Below the pieces are notes generated by a model. It worked only from the letters and a program-made list of their open reading frames with translations, was not told the origin of the DNA and did not search any database. 64,000 bases of DNA from positions 1-64,000 of the forward strand of contig PVBG01000012.1 of assembly GCA_002968845.1 (NCBI GenBank), written 5' to 3'. The position numbers were made by a program, and so were the translations under genes. Origin of the DNA: Neorhizobium tomejilense. Its GTDB lineage: Bacteria; Pseudomonadota; Alphaproteobacteria; Rhizobiales; Rhizobiaceae. Shown one piece after another: positions 18,161 through 27,580 of the stretch. Position 1 is the first letter of the stretch, and the number at the start of each line of letters is the position of its first letter.

Positions 18161-19249
18161 CTAGATGCGATAGGCCTTACCTTCCGCATCGAAAAGGTGC
18201 AGTTTCTTCAGGTCTGCTGAGAAGCGCATCGTCTCGCCCTTCTTCACCTGCAGAATGCCGGGGATCTTGGCGATGATCGGCTCTTGATCAGCCAAGCCTT
18301 CGATATAAAGCAGCGTCACCTCGCCGAGCGCCTCGATGATTCCGATCTGGCCTTCGAAGAGGTAGTCCTCGCCCGAAGCGATCGCCAAATCTTCCGGCCG
18401 CACCCCGAAACTGGCCATCTTGCCCTTTTCCGAAGCCGCTGTCGGCACCGGCAGGCGCACCGATTTTCCGCCCTTCAGCGCAACCGTGGTCATCTCGCCG
18501 GTTTCCGTCACCGTGGCCGGGATGATGTTCATCGCCGGCGAGCCGATGAAGCGGGCGACGAAGAGGTTCTGGGGCCGCTCGTACAGTTCGAGCGGGGCGC
18601 CGACCTGTTCGATACGGCCGGCCGAGAGCACGACGATGCGGTCGGCGAGCGTCATCGCCTCCACCTGGTCGTGCGTCACGTAGACCATCGTCGTGTCCGG
18701 CATCGAATCCTTCAGCCTGGCGATCTCGATGCGGGTGGCGACGCGCAGCGCCGCGTCGAGATTGGAAAGCGGTTCGTCGAACAGGAAGACCTTTGGATCG
18801 CGGCAGATGGCGCGGCCGATGGCGACACGCTGGCGCTGGCCGCCGGACAGTGCCTTCGGCAGACGGTCGAGATAGGGAGTGAGCTGGAGGATATCGGCCG
18901 CCGCACGCACCCGGCGGTCGATCTCGTCACGGCTTTCCTTGGCGATCCGCATGCCGAAGGCCATGTTGTCGTAGACCGTCATATGCGGATAAAGCGCATA
19001 GGACTGGAAGACCATGGCGATGCCGCGCCGCGACGGCGGCACCTCGTTGACGAGCTGACCGTCGATATACATCTCACCGCCGGTGATGCTTTCGAGGCCG
19101 GAGATCATCCGCAGCAGCGTGGACTTACCGCAGCCGGACGGCCCGACAAACACGACGAACTCGCCCTGGCTGATCTCCAGGTCGATGCCGTGCAGCACCT
19201 TCACCTGGCCGTAGGCCTTGCGGATATCCTTCAGAACGACACCAGCCAT
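18161..19249 (-). CDS. aglK: Alpha-glucoside ABC transporter ATP-binding protein
   Basis: This is the ATPase of the alpha-glucoside (sucrose, maltose, trehalose-type) importer. The 362-residue protein of the MalK/UgpC class has Walker A GPSGCGKS near residue 38, signature LSGGQRQR, Walker B VFLFDEPLSNLDA, and a C-terminal TOBE/regulatory domain (VRPEDLAI). I start at ATG 19249 (MAGVVLKDI) because GGGGAGGAAAGC precedes it; the frame is open upstream to 19330 but that would overlap aglA and lacks a ribosome-binding site. It is the last gene of aglEFGAK in the leftward operon. Confidence 0.94.
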   Translation of the reverse strand: MAGVVLKDIRKAYGQVKVLHGIDLEISQGEFVVFVGPSGCGKSTLLRMISGLESITGGEMYIDGQLVNEVPPSRRGIAMVFQSYALYPHMTVYDNMAFGMRIAKESRDEIDRRVRAAADILQLTPYLDRLPKALSGGQRQRVAIGRAICRDPKVFLFDEPLSNLDAALRVATRIEIARLKDSMPDTTMVYVTHDQVEAMTLADRIVVLSAGRIEQVGAPLELYERPQNLFVARFIGSPAMNIIPATVTETGEMTTVALKGGKSVRLPVPTAASEKGKMASFGVRPEDLAIASGEDYLFEGQIGIIEALGEVTLLYIEGLADQEPIIAKIPGILQVKKGETMRFSADLKKLHLFDAEGKAYRI

Positions 19250-19271
19250 GCTTTCCTCCCCTTTGTTCTCG

Positions 19272-20927
19272 TTACGCGTGATGGGCGAAAAACGCGCCCC
19301 AAGCCGGTAGTTCGACACGCCTGCCTTCAAGCCCGCTTTCGAAGCCGTGGCCGGTCAGCACTTCCCAATCGCCGGCCGGCAGCTCGGTTGCCGCTTCCGC
19401 CGCGCTCATGTTGAACAGGCAGAGCAGCGTCTCGTTGCCGTATTGGCGCTTGTAGCCGAGCACCGTGACGTCCTCGGCCAGGAATTCGATGTCGCCCTTG
19501 GCAAAGGCCGGGTGCTGCTTGCGGAAGGCGAGGAAGCGTCGGTACTGTTCCAGAACCGATGCGGGATCGCCGTATTGAGCGCCGACGGCCCGAAGCTGAT
19601 GCTCGACCGGGATCGGCAGCCAGGTTTTCTCCGCCGTGGAGAAGCCAGCCTGCAATGCCTGGCTGTCCCAGACCATCGGGGTGCGGCAACCGTCGCGGCC
19701 CTTGAATTCCGGCCAGAACTGGATGCCGTAGGGATCCTGCAGGTCGGCATAGGCGATATCGGCCTCGGTCAAACCGAGTTCCTCGCCCTGATAGATGCAG
19801 ACCGAGCCGCGCTGGGACATCAGGATGGCGGATGCCATCTTGGCGTAGCTGTCGCGGTCGAGAACGTCGTGGCCCCAGCGGCTGACGTGGCGCACCACAT
19901 CGTGGTTGGAAAAGGCCCAGCAGGCCCAACCGTCCGGTGCGGCGACCGAGAATGCTTTCTGCACCTCGGAGACACGCGCCGGCGTCAGCGGATCGGGCGC
20001 CAGGAATTCGAACGCGTAGCACATCTGCATCTTGTCGTTGCCGGACGTGTATTCCCCGACGATTTCCAGACCACGCTGGCTGTCGCCCACTTCGCCGACG
20101 GCGGCGATCGCCGGGAATTCGTCGAGCACGGCGCGGAAGCGCCTGAGGAATTCCAGGTTTTCCGGCCGGTTCTTGTCGTAGAGATGCTCCTGGAAGTTAT
20201 AGGGGTTCACCGCAGGTGCAGTGGAGGCGTTCCGGCGCAACGGATCGAGTGCCGGGTTGTCGCGCAGTTCCTTGTCGTGGAAATAGAAGTTGATCGTGTC
20301 GAGGCGGAAACCGTCGACGCCGCGCTTCAGCCAGAAGCGGGTCATGTCAAGCAGCGCATCCTGGACTTCCGCATTGTGCAGATTGAGATCCGGCTGCGAT
20401 GTCAGGAAGTTGTGCATGTAATATTGCATGCGGGTCGGATCCCAATGCCAGGCCGATCCGCCGAAGATCGACAGCCAGTTGTTCGGCGGCGTGCCGTCCG
20501 GCTTGGCATCGGACCAGACATACCAGTCCGCCTTGGGATTGAAGCGGCTCGACCGGCTTTCGATGAACCAGGCGTGCTGGTCGGAACTATGCGACATGAC
20601 GAGGTCGATCATCACCTTGATGCCGAGCCGGTGCGCCTCGGCGATCAGACCGTCGAAATCCGACAGCGAGCCGAACATCGGATCGACATCCGTATAGTTC
20701 GAGACGTCGTAGCCGAAATCCCGCATCGGCGACGGGAAGAAGGGCGAGATCCAGATGGCGTCTGCGCCAAGGGCAGCCACATGCGGCAGACGGGCGGTGA
20801 TGCCCTTCAGATCGCCGATGCCGTCGCCGTTCGAGTCCTGATAGGAGCGCGGGTAAATCTGATAAATAACGGCCCCACGCCACCAGTCCTTGTCCGGTGC
20901 TGCGGAGGCTTCTGCTGAAACGCTCAT
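19272..20927 (-). CDS. aglA: Alpha-glucosidase (GH13)
   Basis: This cytoplasmic glycoside hydrolase family 13 enzyme releases glucose from imported alpha-glucosides. The 551-residue protein has the conserved GH13 regions: DLVMSHSSDQH (region I), GFRLDTINFYFHD (region II, nucleophile Asp), the EVGD acid/base region, and FSNHDVVR (region IV). No signal peptide is present, as expected for hydrolysis after uptake. It lies between aglG and aglK in the leftward agl operon. Glucose produced here would enter the Entner-Doudoroff genes encoded convergently to the left. Confidence 0.95.
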   Translation of the reverse strand: MSVSAEASAAPDKDWWRGAVIYQIYPRSYQDSNGDGIGDLKGITARLPHVAALGADAIWISPFFPSPMRDFGYDVSNYTDVDPMFGSLSDFDGLIAEAHRLGIKVMIDLVMSHSSDQHAWFIESRSSRFNPKADWYVWSDAKPDGTPPNNWLSIFGGSAWHWDPTRMQYYMHNFLTSQPDLNLHNAEVQDALLDMTRFWLKRGVDGFRLDTINFYFHDKELRDNPALDPLRRNASTAPAVNPYNFQEHLYDKNRPENLEFLRRFRAVLDEFPAIAAVGEVGDSQRGLEIVGEYTSGNDKMQMCYAFEFLAPDPLTPARVSEVQKAFSVAAPDGWACWAFSNHDVVRHVSRWGHDVLDRDSYAKMASAILMSQRGSVCIYQGEELGLTEADIAYADLQDPYGIQFWPEFKGRDGCRTPMVWDSQALQAGFSTAEKTWLPIPVEHQLRAVGAQYGDPASVLEQYRRFLAFRKQHPAFAKGDIEFLAEDVTVLGYKRQYGNETLLCLFNMSAAEAATELPAGDWEVLTGHGFESGLEGRRVELPAWGAFFAHHA

Positions 20928-20955
20928 TCAATGTCCTGTTGTCGTTCGATGTTGA

Positions 20956-22113
20956 TCAGCCGCCCTTGACGGAGCCGGCAAGCAGTCCGCGGACGAGATA
21001 TCGCTGAAGGGCGAAAAAGACGATAATCGGCACGACGATTGTTATGAAGGCCGAAGCTGTCAGGATTTCCCACTTTCCACCCATAGAACCCAGAAGCGCG
21101 TTCAGCGCGCCGGTGAGAACCAGTTGGTCCTTGCCGGTGCCGAGGAAGACCATGGCGACGAGGAGGTCGTTCCAGGTCCAGAGGAACTGGAAGATCGAGA
21201 AGGATGCGAGCGCCGGAAATGACAGCGGCAGGATGATCTTGACGAAGATCTCGAAGTCGCTGGCACCGTCGACGCGAGCGGATTCGATGATTTCCCGAGG
21301 CAGCCCGGAAATGTAGTTGCGCAGGAGATAGATCGCGAGCGGCATGCCGAAAGCGGAGTGCGCAAGCCAGATGCCTGCATAACTGCGAGACGGCACGCCG
21401 AAGAAATTGCCGATCTCGTTATACATCTTCAGAAGCGGAATGAGCGACATCTGCAAGGGCACGACAATCAGCCCGACCACCAGGGCGATGATGAGGGCGC
21501 GGCCGGGAAACTCCATCCAGGACAGAGCGTAGGCCGCAAAGGCGGCGATCAGGATCGGAATGATCGTAGCGGGAACCGCGACCGTCAGAGAGTTGACGAA
21601 GGACTGGCCGATCCCTTGAGAGGTCAGCACCGTGCGGTAGTTCTCGGTGGTGAAGGATGGCGGGGTCGCGACGGAGAGGTAAACGCGTTTGCCGCGGCCC
21701 TCGAAAGGCGCGTTCTTGGAATAGGTATAGCTGCCGTCCTCGTTCACGGTCAGCGTCTCGCCATTGCCGATATCGGCGGGCTGCCCCGCTGTAAATTCCG
21801 TTGGAGCGGCAACGCGAGTACCGAAGGCGCGCACGGTGCCGCCCTTCCCTCCCTCGAAAACGGAACCGGAAATGACGTAGTTCGTACCGTTCTGCTTGGC
21901 GGTTGAAGGCTCGCCGAGGCGGGCGGCACTCGTCTCGGCGGCGCCCGTAAAGGCGGTCCACCAGCCCGATGCGGTGATCTGGCCCGCTTCTCGAAAGGAG
22001 GTGACGAGGATGCCGAGCGTCGGGATGAGCCAGATGATGCAGATGACGAGCACGGAGACGTGGACGATAAGGCGCGGAAGGCCGATACGGCGGAGGCTTG
22101 CGGCTGCACTCAT
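20956..22113 (-). CDS. aglG: Alpha-glucoside ABC transporter permease AglG
   Basis: This is an inner-membrane permease of the MalG class. The 385-residue protein has a first helix near residues 15-38. A long hydrophilic loop of about 110 residues (roughly 45-155) follows, then five further helices. The EAA loop ESARVDGASDFEIFVKIILP contacts the ATPase. The large periplasmic loop is typical of AglG rather than ordinary MalG. Its stop is 28 nt upstream of the aglA start, and it begins 1 nt after aglF, indicating translational coupling. Confidence 0.94.
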   Translation of the reverse strand: MSAAASLRRIGLPRLIVHVSVLVICIIWLIPTLGILVTSFREAGQITASGWWTAFTGAAETSAARLGEPSTAKQNGTNYVISGSVFEGGKGGTVRAFGTRVAAPTEFTAGQPADIGNGETLTVNEDGSYTYSKNAPFEGRGKRVYLSVATPPSFTTENYRTVLTSQGIGQSFVNSLTVAVPATIIPILIAAFAAYALSWMEFPGRALIIALVVGLIVVPLQMSLIPLLKMYNEIGNFFGVPSRSYAGIWLAHSAFGMPLAIYLLRNYISGLPREIIESARVDGASDFEIFVKIILPLSFPALASFSIFQFLWTWNDLLVAMVFLGTGKDQLVLTGALNALLGSMGGKWEILTASAFITIVVPIIVFFALQRYLVRGLLAGSVKGG

Positions 22114-22114
22114 C

Positions 22115-23128
22115 TCAATGGCCTCCCATTTCCTTGTTCGCCTGACGGATGTTCCAGATCATGATCGGCGTGACGGCGGCCATGATGATCAGCGCGATGA
22201 CCGCGCTTCGGCCGCTGTCGCCCCCGCCGCGGAACATCCAGTCGAACATCAGGTTTGCGAGAACCATGGTGTTCCACTGGCCGTTGGTCATGGTCAGCAC
22301 GATATCGAAGACCTTCAGCACGAGAATGGTGATCGTCGTCCAGACGACGGCGATGGTGCCCCAGATCTGCGGCACCATGATCTTCCAGAAGATCTGCCAG
22401 CCGCTGGCGCCGTCGATCACCGCCGCCTCGATCGTCTCCTCGGGGATGCCGCGCAGGGCCGCCGACAGGATGACCATGGCAAAGCCCGTCTGGATCCAGA
22501 TCAGGATCGCCATCAGGAAAAAATTGTTCCAGAACGGCAGCGAGATCCATACCTGCGGAGAGCCGCCAATGGCCTGAACGATAGCGTTGAGGAGGCCGAT
22601 CTGCGTTTCGCTGCCGCCGCGATATTCGTAGATGAACTTCCAGATCACCGAAGCGCCGACGAAGGAGATCGCCATCGGCATGAAGATCAGGCTTTTGGCG
22701 AGGTTGCCCCACCAGATGCGGTCGGTCAGCACCGCGATGACGAGGCCGAAGAAGGTACACGCTGCCGGCACCACGGCGAGCCAGAGGATGTTGTTGAAGA
22801 TCGACTGGCGGAACTGCGCGTCCTGGATGGCCCAGCGATAATTCGCAAGGCCGACGAAATTGCCGCCCGACCGATCGTAGAAGGAAAGGAAGAAGGTCGC
22901 GACGACCGGATAAACGAGATAGACGACCAGCAGGAGCAGCGCCGGGCCGAGAAACAGCCAGGGACGCACCATGGCGCGGCGGTTGAGATTGACGGAGGCG
23001 GCCCGGACATTCTCGACCGGCACGGGAAAGACGATCTGCAGGATCTTGTCGGAGAGCCAGTAATACAAGGCACAGACGAAAACGCCGGCGATCACGACGC
23101 CGACGGCTGAAACGATCTGCGATATCAT
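22115..23128 (-). CDS. aglF: Alpha-glucoside ABC transporter permease AglF
   Basis: This inner-membrane permease of the MalF class pairs with AglG. The 337-residue protein has about eight membrane segments, with an N-terminal pair of helices (to residue 85) before the conserved core. The EAA loop is EAAVIDGASGWQIFWKIMVP. GGAAGTTTCA-type strong Shine-Dalgarno sequence is not obvious, but AAAAGGGGAG lies just before the ATG at 23128. It follows aglE after a 91-nt spacer that contains an 11-bp hairpin. Confidence 0.94.
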   Translation of the reverse strand: MISQIVSAVGVVIAGVFVCALYYWLSDKILQIVFPVPVENVRAASVNLNRRAMVRPWLFLGPALLLLVVYLVYPVVATFFLSFYDRSGGNFVGLANYRWAIQDAQFRQSIFNNILWLAVVPAACTFFGLVIAVLTDRIWWGNLAKSLIFMPMAISFVGASVIWKFIYEYRGGSETQIGLLNAIVQAIGGSPQVWISLPFWNNFFLMAILIWIQTGFAMVILSAALRGIPEETIEAAVIDGASGWQIFWKIMVPQIWGTIAVVWTTITILVLKVFDIVLTMTNGQWNTMVLANLMFDWMFRGGGDSGRSAVIALIIMAAVTPIMIWNIRQANKEMGGH

Positions 23129-23168
23129 GGCTCTCCCCTTTTCACGGTTTTATGCGTAGCTTTTATTG

Positions 23169-23193
23169 GACCGCGCCGGCGTCCGGCGCGGTC
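23169..23193 (-). other. Intercistronic hairpin downstream of aglE
   Basis: A perfect 11-bp stem (GACCGCGCCGG, loop CGT, CCGGCGCGGTC) sits 27 nt after the binding-protein stop. It is not followed by a U-run on the minus strand (CAATAAAAG). As with malE-type operons, it probably protects the aglE message and gives more binding protein than permease. The role is inferred. Confidence 0.65.
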
Positions 23194-23219
23194 ATATTCA
23201 AGAGCCCACTGGGGGAGGC

Positions 23220-24581
23220 TTATTTCAAACCGTCCCACGCCTTCTGGATATCGGTCGCCACGGTCTTGCCGTCCTTGCCGCCGACATAGTCGATCATGCC
23301 GGTCCAGAACGCGCCGGCGCCGATCTTGCCGGGCATCAGGTCGGAGGCATCGAAGCGGAATGTCGTGGCAGTGGTCAGAAGCTCGCCCTGCTTCTTCAGC
23401 ACTTCATTGGCATAGGCATTCGAATTGGCGCCCTTGAACGGCGTCAGGAACGACGACTGCGCCATCCAGACCTCGTGGGCGATCGGCGTCTTCAGGAATT
23501 CGATGAACGCCTTGGCGGCGGGCGAATCCTTGGTGATGGCAAACATCGTGCCGGCGCCGAGAACCGGTGTTCCGAGGTCCGGCTTCGAAGCATAGGTGGG
23601 CAGGTAGAAGAAGTCGGCATCGGTGCCGAGTTTGGTCTCCGGCGGGAAGAAGGACGGGACGAAGGATGCCTGATGATGCAGGTAGCATTTCGGCGGAATG
23701 CCGAAGAGGCCCTTCGGGCTGTCGCGGAAGTCGGTGGAGGAAACGGCCGCAACCCCACCGCTGACATATTTCGGATTTTTGGCGAACTTGCCGAATTCAT
23801 CGATCGCGCCAACAACAGCCGGATCATTGAACTTGACTTCGTTGCTCACCCACTTGTCGTAGACATCCGGCTTCTGGGTGCGCAGCATCATGTCCTCGAC
23901 CCAGTCCGTCGCCGGCCAGCCCGTCGCGCCACCGGAGCCGAGACCGATGCACCATGGAACACCGCCATCCTCGACGATCTGGTCGCTGAGCTTGATCAGG
24001 TCCTCCATGGTCTTCGGAACCTCGTAACCCGCTTCCTCGAAGTTTTCGGGCACATACCAGACCATGGATTTGAAATCGGCCTTGAAGGGGAAGCCGAAAT
24101 AGGCCTCCTTGCCGTCCTTGCCCTTGTAGGTGCCGTAACGGATCCAGTCCCCGCCCGAGCCGTAGTTGGTCTTGACCCAGTCGGAGTTCTCCTGGCCGAG
24201 CGAGGTCAGGAATCCCTTGGCTGCGAGATCGGCCAGCAGGCCGGGCTGCGGAATGATGGCGATGTTCGGCGGAGAACCGGCCTGGGTGTCGATGACGATC
24301 TGCTGTTCGTAATTTTCCGAGGAGGAATAGCGGCCATTGATGCCGGTCGCGGCATTGAAATACGCGAGAACGCTGTTGAACAGCACCTCGTCCTCGCCGC
24401 GCCAGGGGCCAAAGAGCGTCAGGTTCTGCCCTTTGAGATTGGCGTGGGCAGCCTTGAAATCCTCATAGCTCTTCCAGTTAAATTTCGAATCCTGGCCGGG
24501 CGCGAATTTCAGCTCCTGGGCGACCGCGCCACCGGCAAGAAGCGCTGCCAGCGCCGTACCGATCCAAAATGATGCCTTCAT
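23220..24581 (-). CDS. aglE: Alpha-glucoside periplasmic binding protein
   Basis: This is the solute-binding protein for alpha-glucosides. The 453-residue protein begins with a signal peptide (ALAALLAGGAVAQ, cleavage near residue 21). The mature N-terminus LTLFGPWRGEDEVLFNSVL and the WVEDMMLRTQKPDVYDKW segment are typical of the AglE branch of family 1 binding proteins. It is the first gene of the leftward agl operon. A GGAGGATATTTCA ribosome-binding site precedes the ATG. The LacI-type regulator gene aglR that I expect next to aglE is absent; folD occupies that side. Confidence 0.95.
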   Translation of the reverse strand: MKASFWIGTALAALLAGGAVAQELKFAPGQDSKFNWKSYEDFKAAHANLKGQNLTLFGPWRGEDEVLFNSVLAYFNAATGINGRYSSSENYEQQIVIDTQAGSPPNIAIIPQPGLLADLAAKGFLTSLGQENSDWVKTNYGSGGDWIRYGTYKGKDGKEAYFGFPFKADFKSMVWYVPENFEEAGYEVPKTMEDLIKLSDQIVEDGGVPWCIGLGSGGATGWPATDWVEDMMLRTQKPDVYDKWVSNEVKFNDPAVVGAIDEFGKFAKNPKYVSGGVAAVSSTDFRDSPKGLFGIPPKCYLHHQASFVPSFFPPETKLGTDADFFYLPTYASKPDLGTPVLGAGTMFAITKDSPAAKAFIEFLKTPIAHEVWMAQSSFLTPFKGANSNAYANEVLKKQGELLTTATTFRFDASDLMPGKIGAGAFWTGMIDYVGGKDGKTVATDIQKAWDGLK

Positions 24582-24720
24582 TGAAATATCCTCCCGCTGT
24601 CCCGGCTTTTTCTACCCTGCCGGGAGTTCCAAAACATGGGGAGAGATTTAACGCTCTCGCGGAGGAGTCAACCCCCGCGCAGCCGGTGTGGAACAAATGA
24701 AAAAATCTGTCCTCACAGGA

Positions 24721-25620
24721 TCAGAATCTGGGTGCGGTTTTGCCGGCCGTGCGATAGGCCGCGATGACGGTGTTGGCCATCAGCATGGCAATGGTCATCG
24801 GGCCGACGCCGCCGGGGACCGGGGTGATGGCGCCAGCGACTTCAGCGGCTTCCGCATAGGCCACGTCGCCGACCAGCCGGGTCTTGCCCTCGCCCTTGTC
24901 GGGCGCAGCCACACGGTTGATGCCGACATCGATAACGGTGGCGCCAGGCTTCACCCAATCGGCCTTGACCATCTGCGGCCGGCCGACGGCGGCAACCAGG
25001 ATATCGGCGTTGCGGCATACGGACCCGAGGTCCTTCGTCTTGGAATGCGCCATGGTAACGGTCGCGTTGGCGGCCAGGAGCAGCAGGCCCATCGGCTTGC
25101 CGAACAGGTTGGAGCGGCCGATGACGACAGCGTTGAGACCCGAAAGGTCACGGCCATGTATACGGTTGACCAGCAACATGGCACCGGCAGGGGTGCAGGA
25201 AATCAAGCCGCTCTCAAGGTCGCCGGTCGTGATCTTGCCGGCATTGACGACGTGCAGACCGTCGACGTCCTTCTTCGGCGAGATCGACAGAATGACCGGC
25301 TCGGCGTTCAGGTGCTTCGGCAGCGGGAGCTGGACGAGAATGCCATGGACGGACGGATCGGCATTGAGTTCGGCAACCAGCTTCTCAAGCGTTTCTTGAG
25401 TGGTGTCGTCAGGCAGACTGTGCTGGATCGATTTGAAACCGCACTGCTTGGCCATCTTGCTCTTGGAATTGACATAGGCGTGGCTGGCCGGATCGTCGCC
25501 GACGATGACGACTGCAAGGCCTGGCTTCACGCCGGTTTCCCTCTCGAGCGAACTCGAAGCCTCGGTCACCGCGGTGATTACCGATGCTGCCGCCTCTTTA
25601 CCATCGATCACCACAGCCAT
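24721..25620 (-). CDS. folD: Methylenetetrahydrofolate dehydrogenase/cyclohydrolase
   Basis: This bifunctional one-carbon enzyme interconverts 5,10-methylene- and 10-formyl-tetrahydrofolate using NADP. The 299-residue protein has the conserved SKSKMAKQCGF lysine region near residue 53, VQLPLPKHL near 97, and the nucleotide fold VIGRSNLFGKPMGLLL with PVPGGVGPMT near the C-terminus. The start at 25620 is set by GGGAGGTGCGC before ATG; an upstream in-frame ATG at 25716 adds a 32-residue non-family tail. It is a single gene between the agl promoter region and a polysaccharide-type gene. Confidence 0.96.
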   Translation of the reverse strand: MAVVIDGKEAAASVITAVTEASSSLERETGVKPGLAVVIVGDDPASHAYVNSKSKMAKQCGFKSIQHSLPDDTTQETLEKLVAELNADPSVHGILVQLPLPKHLNAEPVILSISPKKDVDGLHVVNAGKITTGDLESGLISCTPAGAMLLVNRIHGRDLSGLNAVVIGRSNLFGKPMGLLLLAANATVTMAHSKTKDLGSVCRNADILVAAVGRPQMVKADWVKPGATVIDVGINRVAAPDKGEGKTRLVGDVAYAEAAEVAGAITPVPGGVGPMTIAMLMANTVIAAYRTAGKTAPRF

Positions 25621-25739
25621 GCGCACCTCCCGCTTGAAACCGCCGCCAATGTATACATTGGGCATGTTCTGAATTTGCCCACCAACGCCTATGCTGGTCG
25701 CAGACGGCAAATGCAAGCGGATTCGATGTCGCAGGCTTC

Positions 25740-27485
25740 TTATCCTCGGGAGGCGTTCCGGCGGTCGGAATAGACCTGAACCCGTTCGCGCAACTCCGCC
25801 ATGTTCCGGCGAAGCTCGCGAAGTTCTTCCGCCTTTCGGACCTCCTCCGGCGATAGAACCGGGCGACGAGGTGCACCATAGGACGGTCCATCGGCAAGGC
25901 GGCCGGCCATGACGGCCGCGACCAGGGATGGAAGCTCCGCCTCCGGAGCCGGACGGCGATTGACCATCAGCATTTCGCGGATGTGATCGGCGAGCGGACT
26001 GTCATTGGCGGGCGTCGGATGGCGCGGGCGCCAGGACGGCTGCGGCTCATAGGCTAGCCGATCGTAAGCCGGATCATACTCCTCGGGAAGGAAATCCCGC
26101 TCGTCCAGATGCTCCGCCAGCAGGTCTCGGTCGACAATCAGCGCGGGCTCATCGGCCGGATCCGTTTCATCGGCGGAGCTCGCGGGCCGCGGCGCGCGAC
26201 GCCTCAGAAAGACCAGGGCAGTGCCGAGGGAGAACCCGATCAGGGCACCGATGCCCGAAAGCTCGGCGGATGAGGGACCCAGGACGGCCGCGGATGCCGC
26301 CACGGCCGGAACGACGACCGACACTTTGCCCGTGGATGCTTTGGCTTCGGAGCCGTGCAGCGCTTCGAGATAATTTCGCCGTGCCTCGTCCACGGCAGCT
26401 TCGAGAGCCGCAAGCCTTGCTCCGGAATCGGCTATTTCCTTGTCGTCGGGTTTCTTCGCCTGCTTCGCCTTGAGCTCAGCCAGATGTTTGGCTGCGGCAG
26501 TCTCCTGCTGACGAAGCGAGGTTCCGAGCTGTTTCAGCGCGTCCTGGATGTCGTCTTTGACATCCGCCAGTGCCGCCTGAGCCGCAGCAAGCCGTGGGTG
26601 ACGCGGGCCGAGATCGCTCGAAAGCTGGTCGACGGCAAGCTTTGCCTCGACATGCCTCTGCCGCTGATAGTCGAGGCCGGTGTATTCGAGACTGTCCGGC
26701 AGTGGCTTGTTGAGCACGTCCGAAAGCTTCATGGCGGACGCCTGGGCCGCCTTCTGCTTCAGTTCACCAAGCTGCGCCGTCGCCTCATTTATTTCCGCGG
26801 TGAGCTGCTGTCCGTCGCCCTCGGTCCGGCGCAGTTCGGCAAGCTTCTGCGCGTCGGTCTCGGCGATGAAGCCGGAAAGAGCGGCCTGCGCATGCTCGAG
26901 TGTCTGGCGCAGCTTCTCCACCACCGGGCCGGACGACCTTGTGCCGGAGAATGCGATCTCGTCGTGGAATGTGTCGCCAAGCATGTTGGCGATGCGGGCC
27001 GCCTCTTCCGGCTCTCCCGCCGTGACGGAGATCGCAAGCTGGCCGGCGCGGCGGTCGTAACTCGTTACGATTGCCTGAGAAAGTCGCTCGCGCAGCCGGT
27101 TTTCGGCCTCCGCCACGGTCATCGCCTCACCGGAGACGATATCGGACACGATCCTGATGACGCTCGGGCGGTCGACCGAAAACTCGCTGTCGCGGCCGAG
27201 ATTGAGGGCACGGATGACATTGTCGAGGCTGGTTTTGGAGCGGAGCGCGGCAGCGGCCGTGTTGATCGTGCCTTCGCTCGCCGCTTCGACCTTCAGTCGG
27301 GTCTCGGCGCTGAACTGATGCGGAACCGTCTCGACAAACAGCAGCGGCAAAAGAGCGCCGATCACCGTCAGAGCGCCAACCTTGAGGGCCGCGGATCGCA
27401 ATCCGGCGAACACGGAACCGGTGCCGGCGAGCATTGCTGCCGGGTCAGGGTTTCGGTCGTCTTCGATTTTCACCGACTGATACAT
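25740..27485 (-). CDS. Wzz/ExoP-type polysaccharide co-polymerase lacking a kinase domain
   Basis: This is an inner-membrane protein likely to control chain length or export of an extracellular polysaccharide. The 581-residue protein has a first membrane helix near residues 33-52 and a long periplasmic segment with repeated coiled-coil regions (about 170-380). A second membrane helix lies near 405-428, and a 150-residue Pro/Asp/Glu-rich cytoplasmic tail ends in a coiled coil. No Walker A motif or Tyr-rich tail of a BY-kinase is present, so this is a kinase-less GNVR/Wzz form. It is followed 95 nt downstream in map order by a WecG/TagA-like gene on the same strand, suggesting a small polysaccharide locus. 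Confidence 0.75.
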   Translation of the reverse strand: MYQSVKIEDDRNPDPAAMLAGTGSVFAGLRSAALKVGALTVIGALLPLLFVETVPHQFSAETRLKVEAASEGTINTAAAALRSKTSLDNVIRALNLGRDSEFSVDRPSVIRIVSDIVSGEAMTVAEAENRLRERLSQAIVTSYDRRAGQLAISVTAGEPEEAARIANMLGDTFHDEIAFSGTRSSGPVVEKLRQTLEHAQAALSGFIAETDAQKLAELRRTEGDGQQLTAEINEATAQLGELKQKAAQASAMKLSDVLNKPLPDSLEYTGLDYQRQRHVEAKLAVDQLSSDLGPRHPRLAAAQAALADVKDDIQDALKQLGTSLRQQETAAAKHLAELKAKQAKKPDDKEIADSGARLAALEAAVDEARRNYLEALHGSEAKASTGKVSVVVPAVAASAAVLGPSSAELSGIGALIGFSLGTALVFLRRRAPRPASSADETDPADEPALIVDRDLLAEHLDERDFLPEEYDPAYDRLAYEPQPSWRPRHPTPANDSPLADHIREMLMVNRRPAPEAELPSLVAAVMAGRLADGPSYGAPRRPVLSPEEVRKAEELRELRRNMAELRERVQVYSDRRNASRG

Positions 27486-27580
27486 GGGAAGACCGCGCTA
27501 ATCTGAGGCCGCCGGCATCCCGCGGGCAGCCCTCTGATTAAGGCAGTCTAAAATTTCATGGCAAAGAAAGGGTTAACTTG

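Noticed and set aside
19347..20918. A 523-residue plus-strand frame over aglA
   Set aside because: Shadow of the alpha-glucosidase, which has every GH13 motif on the minus strand.
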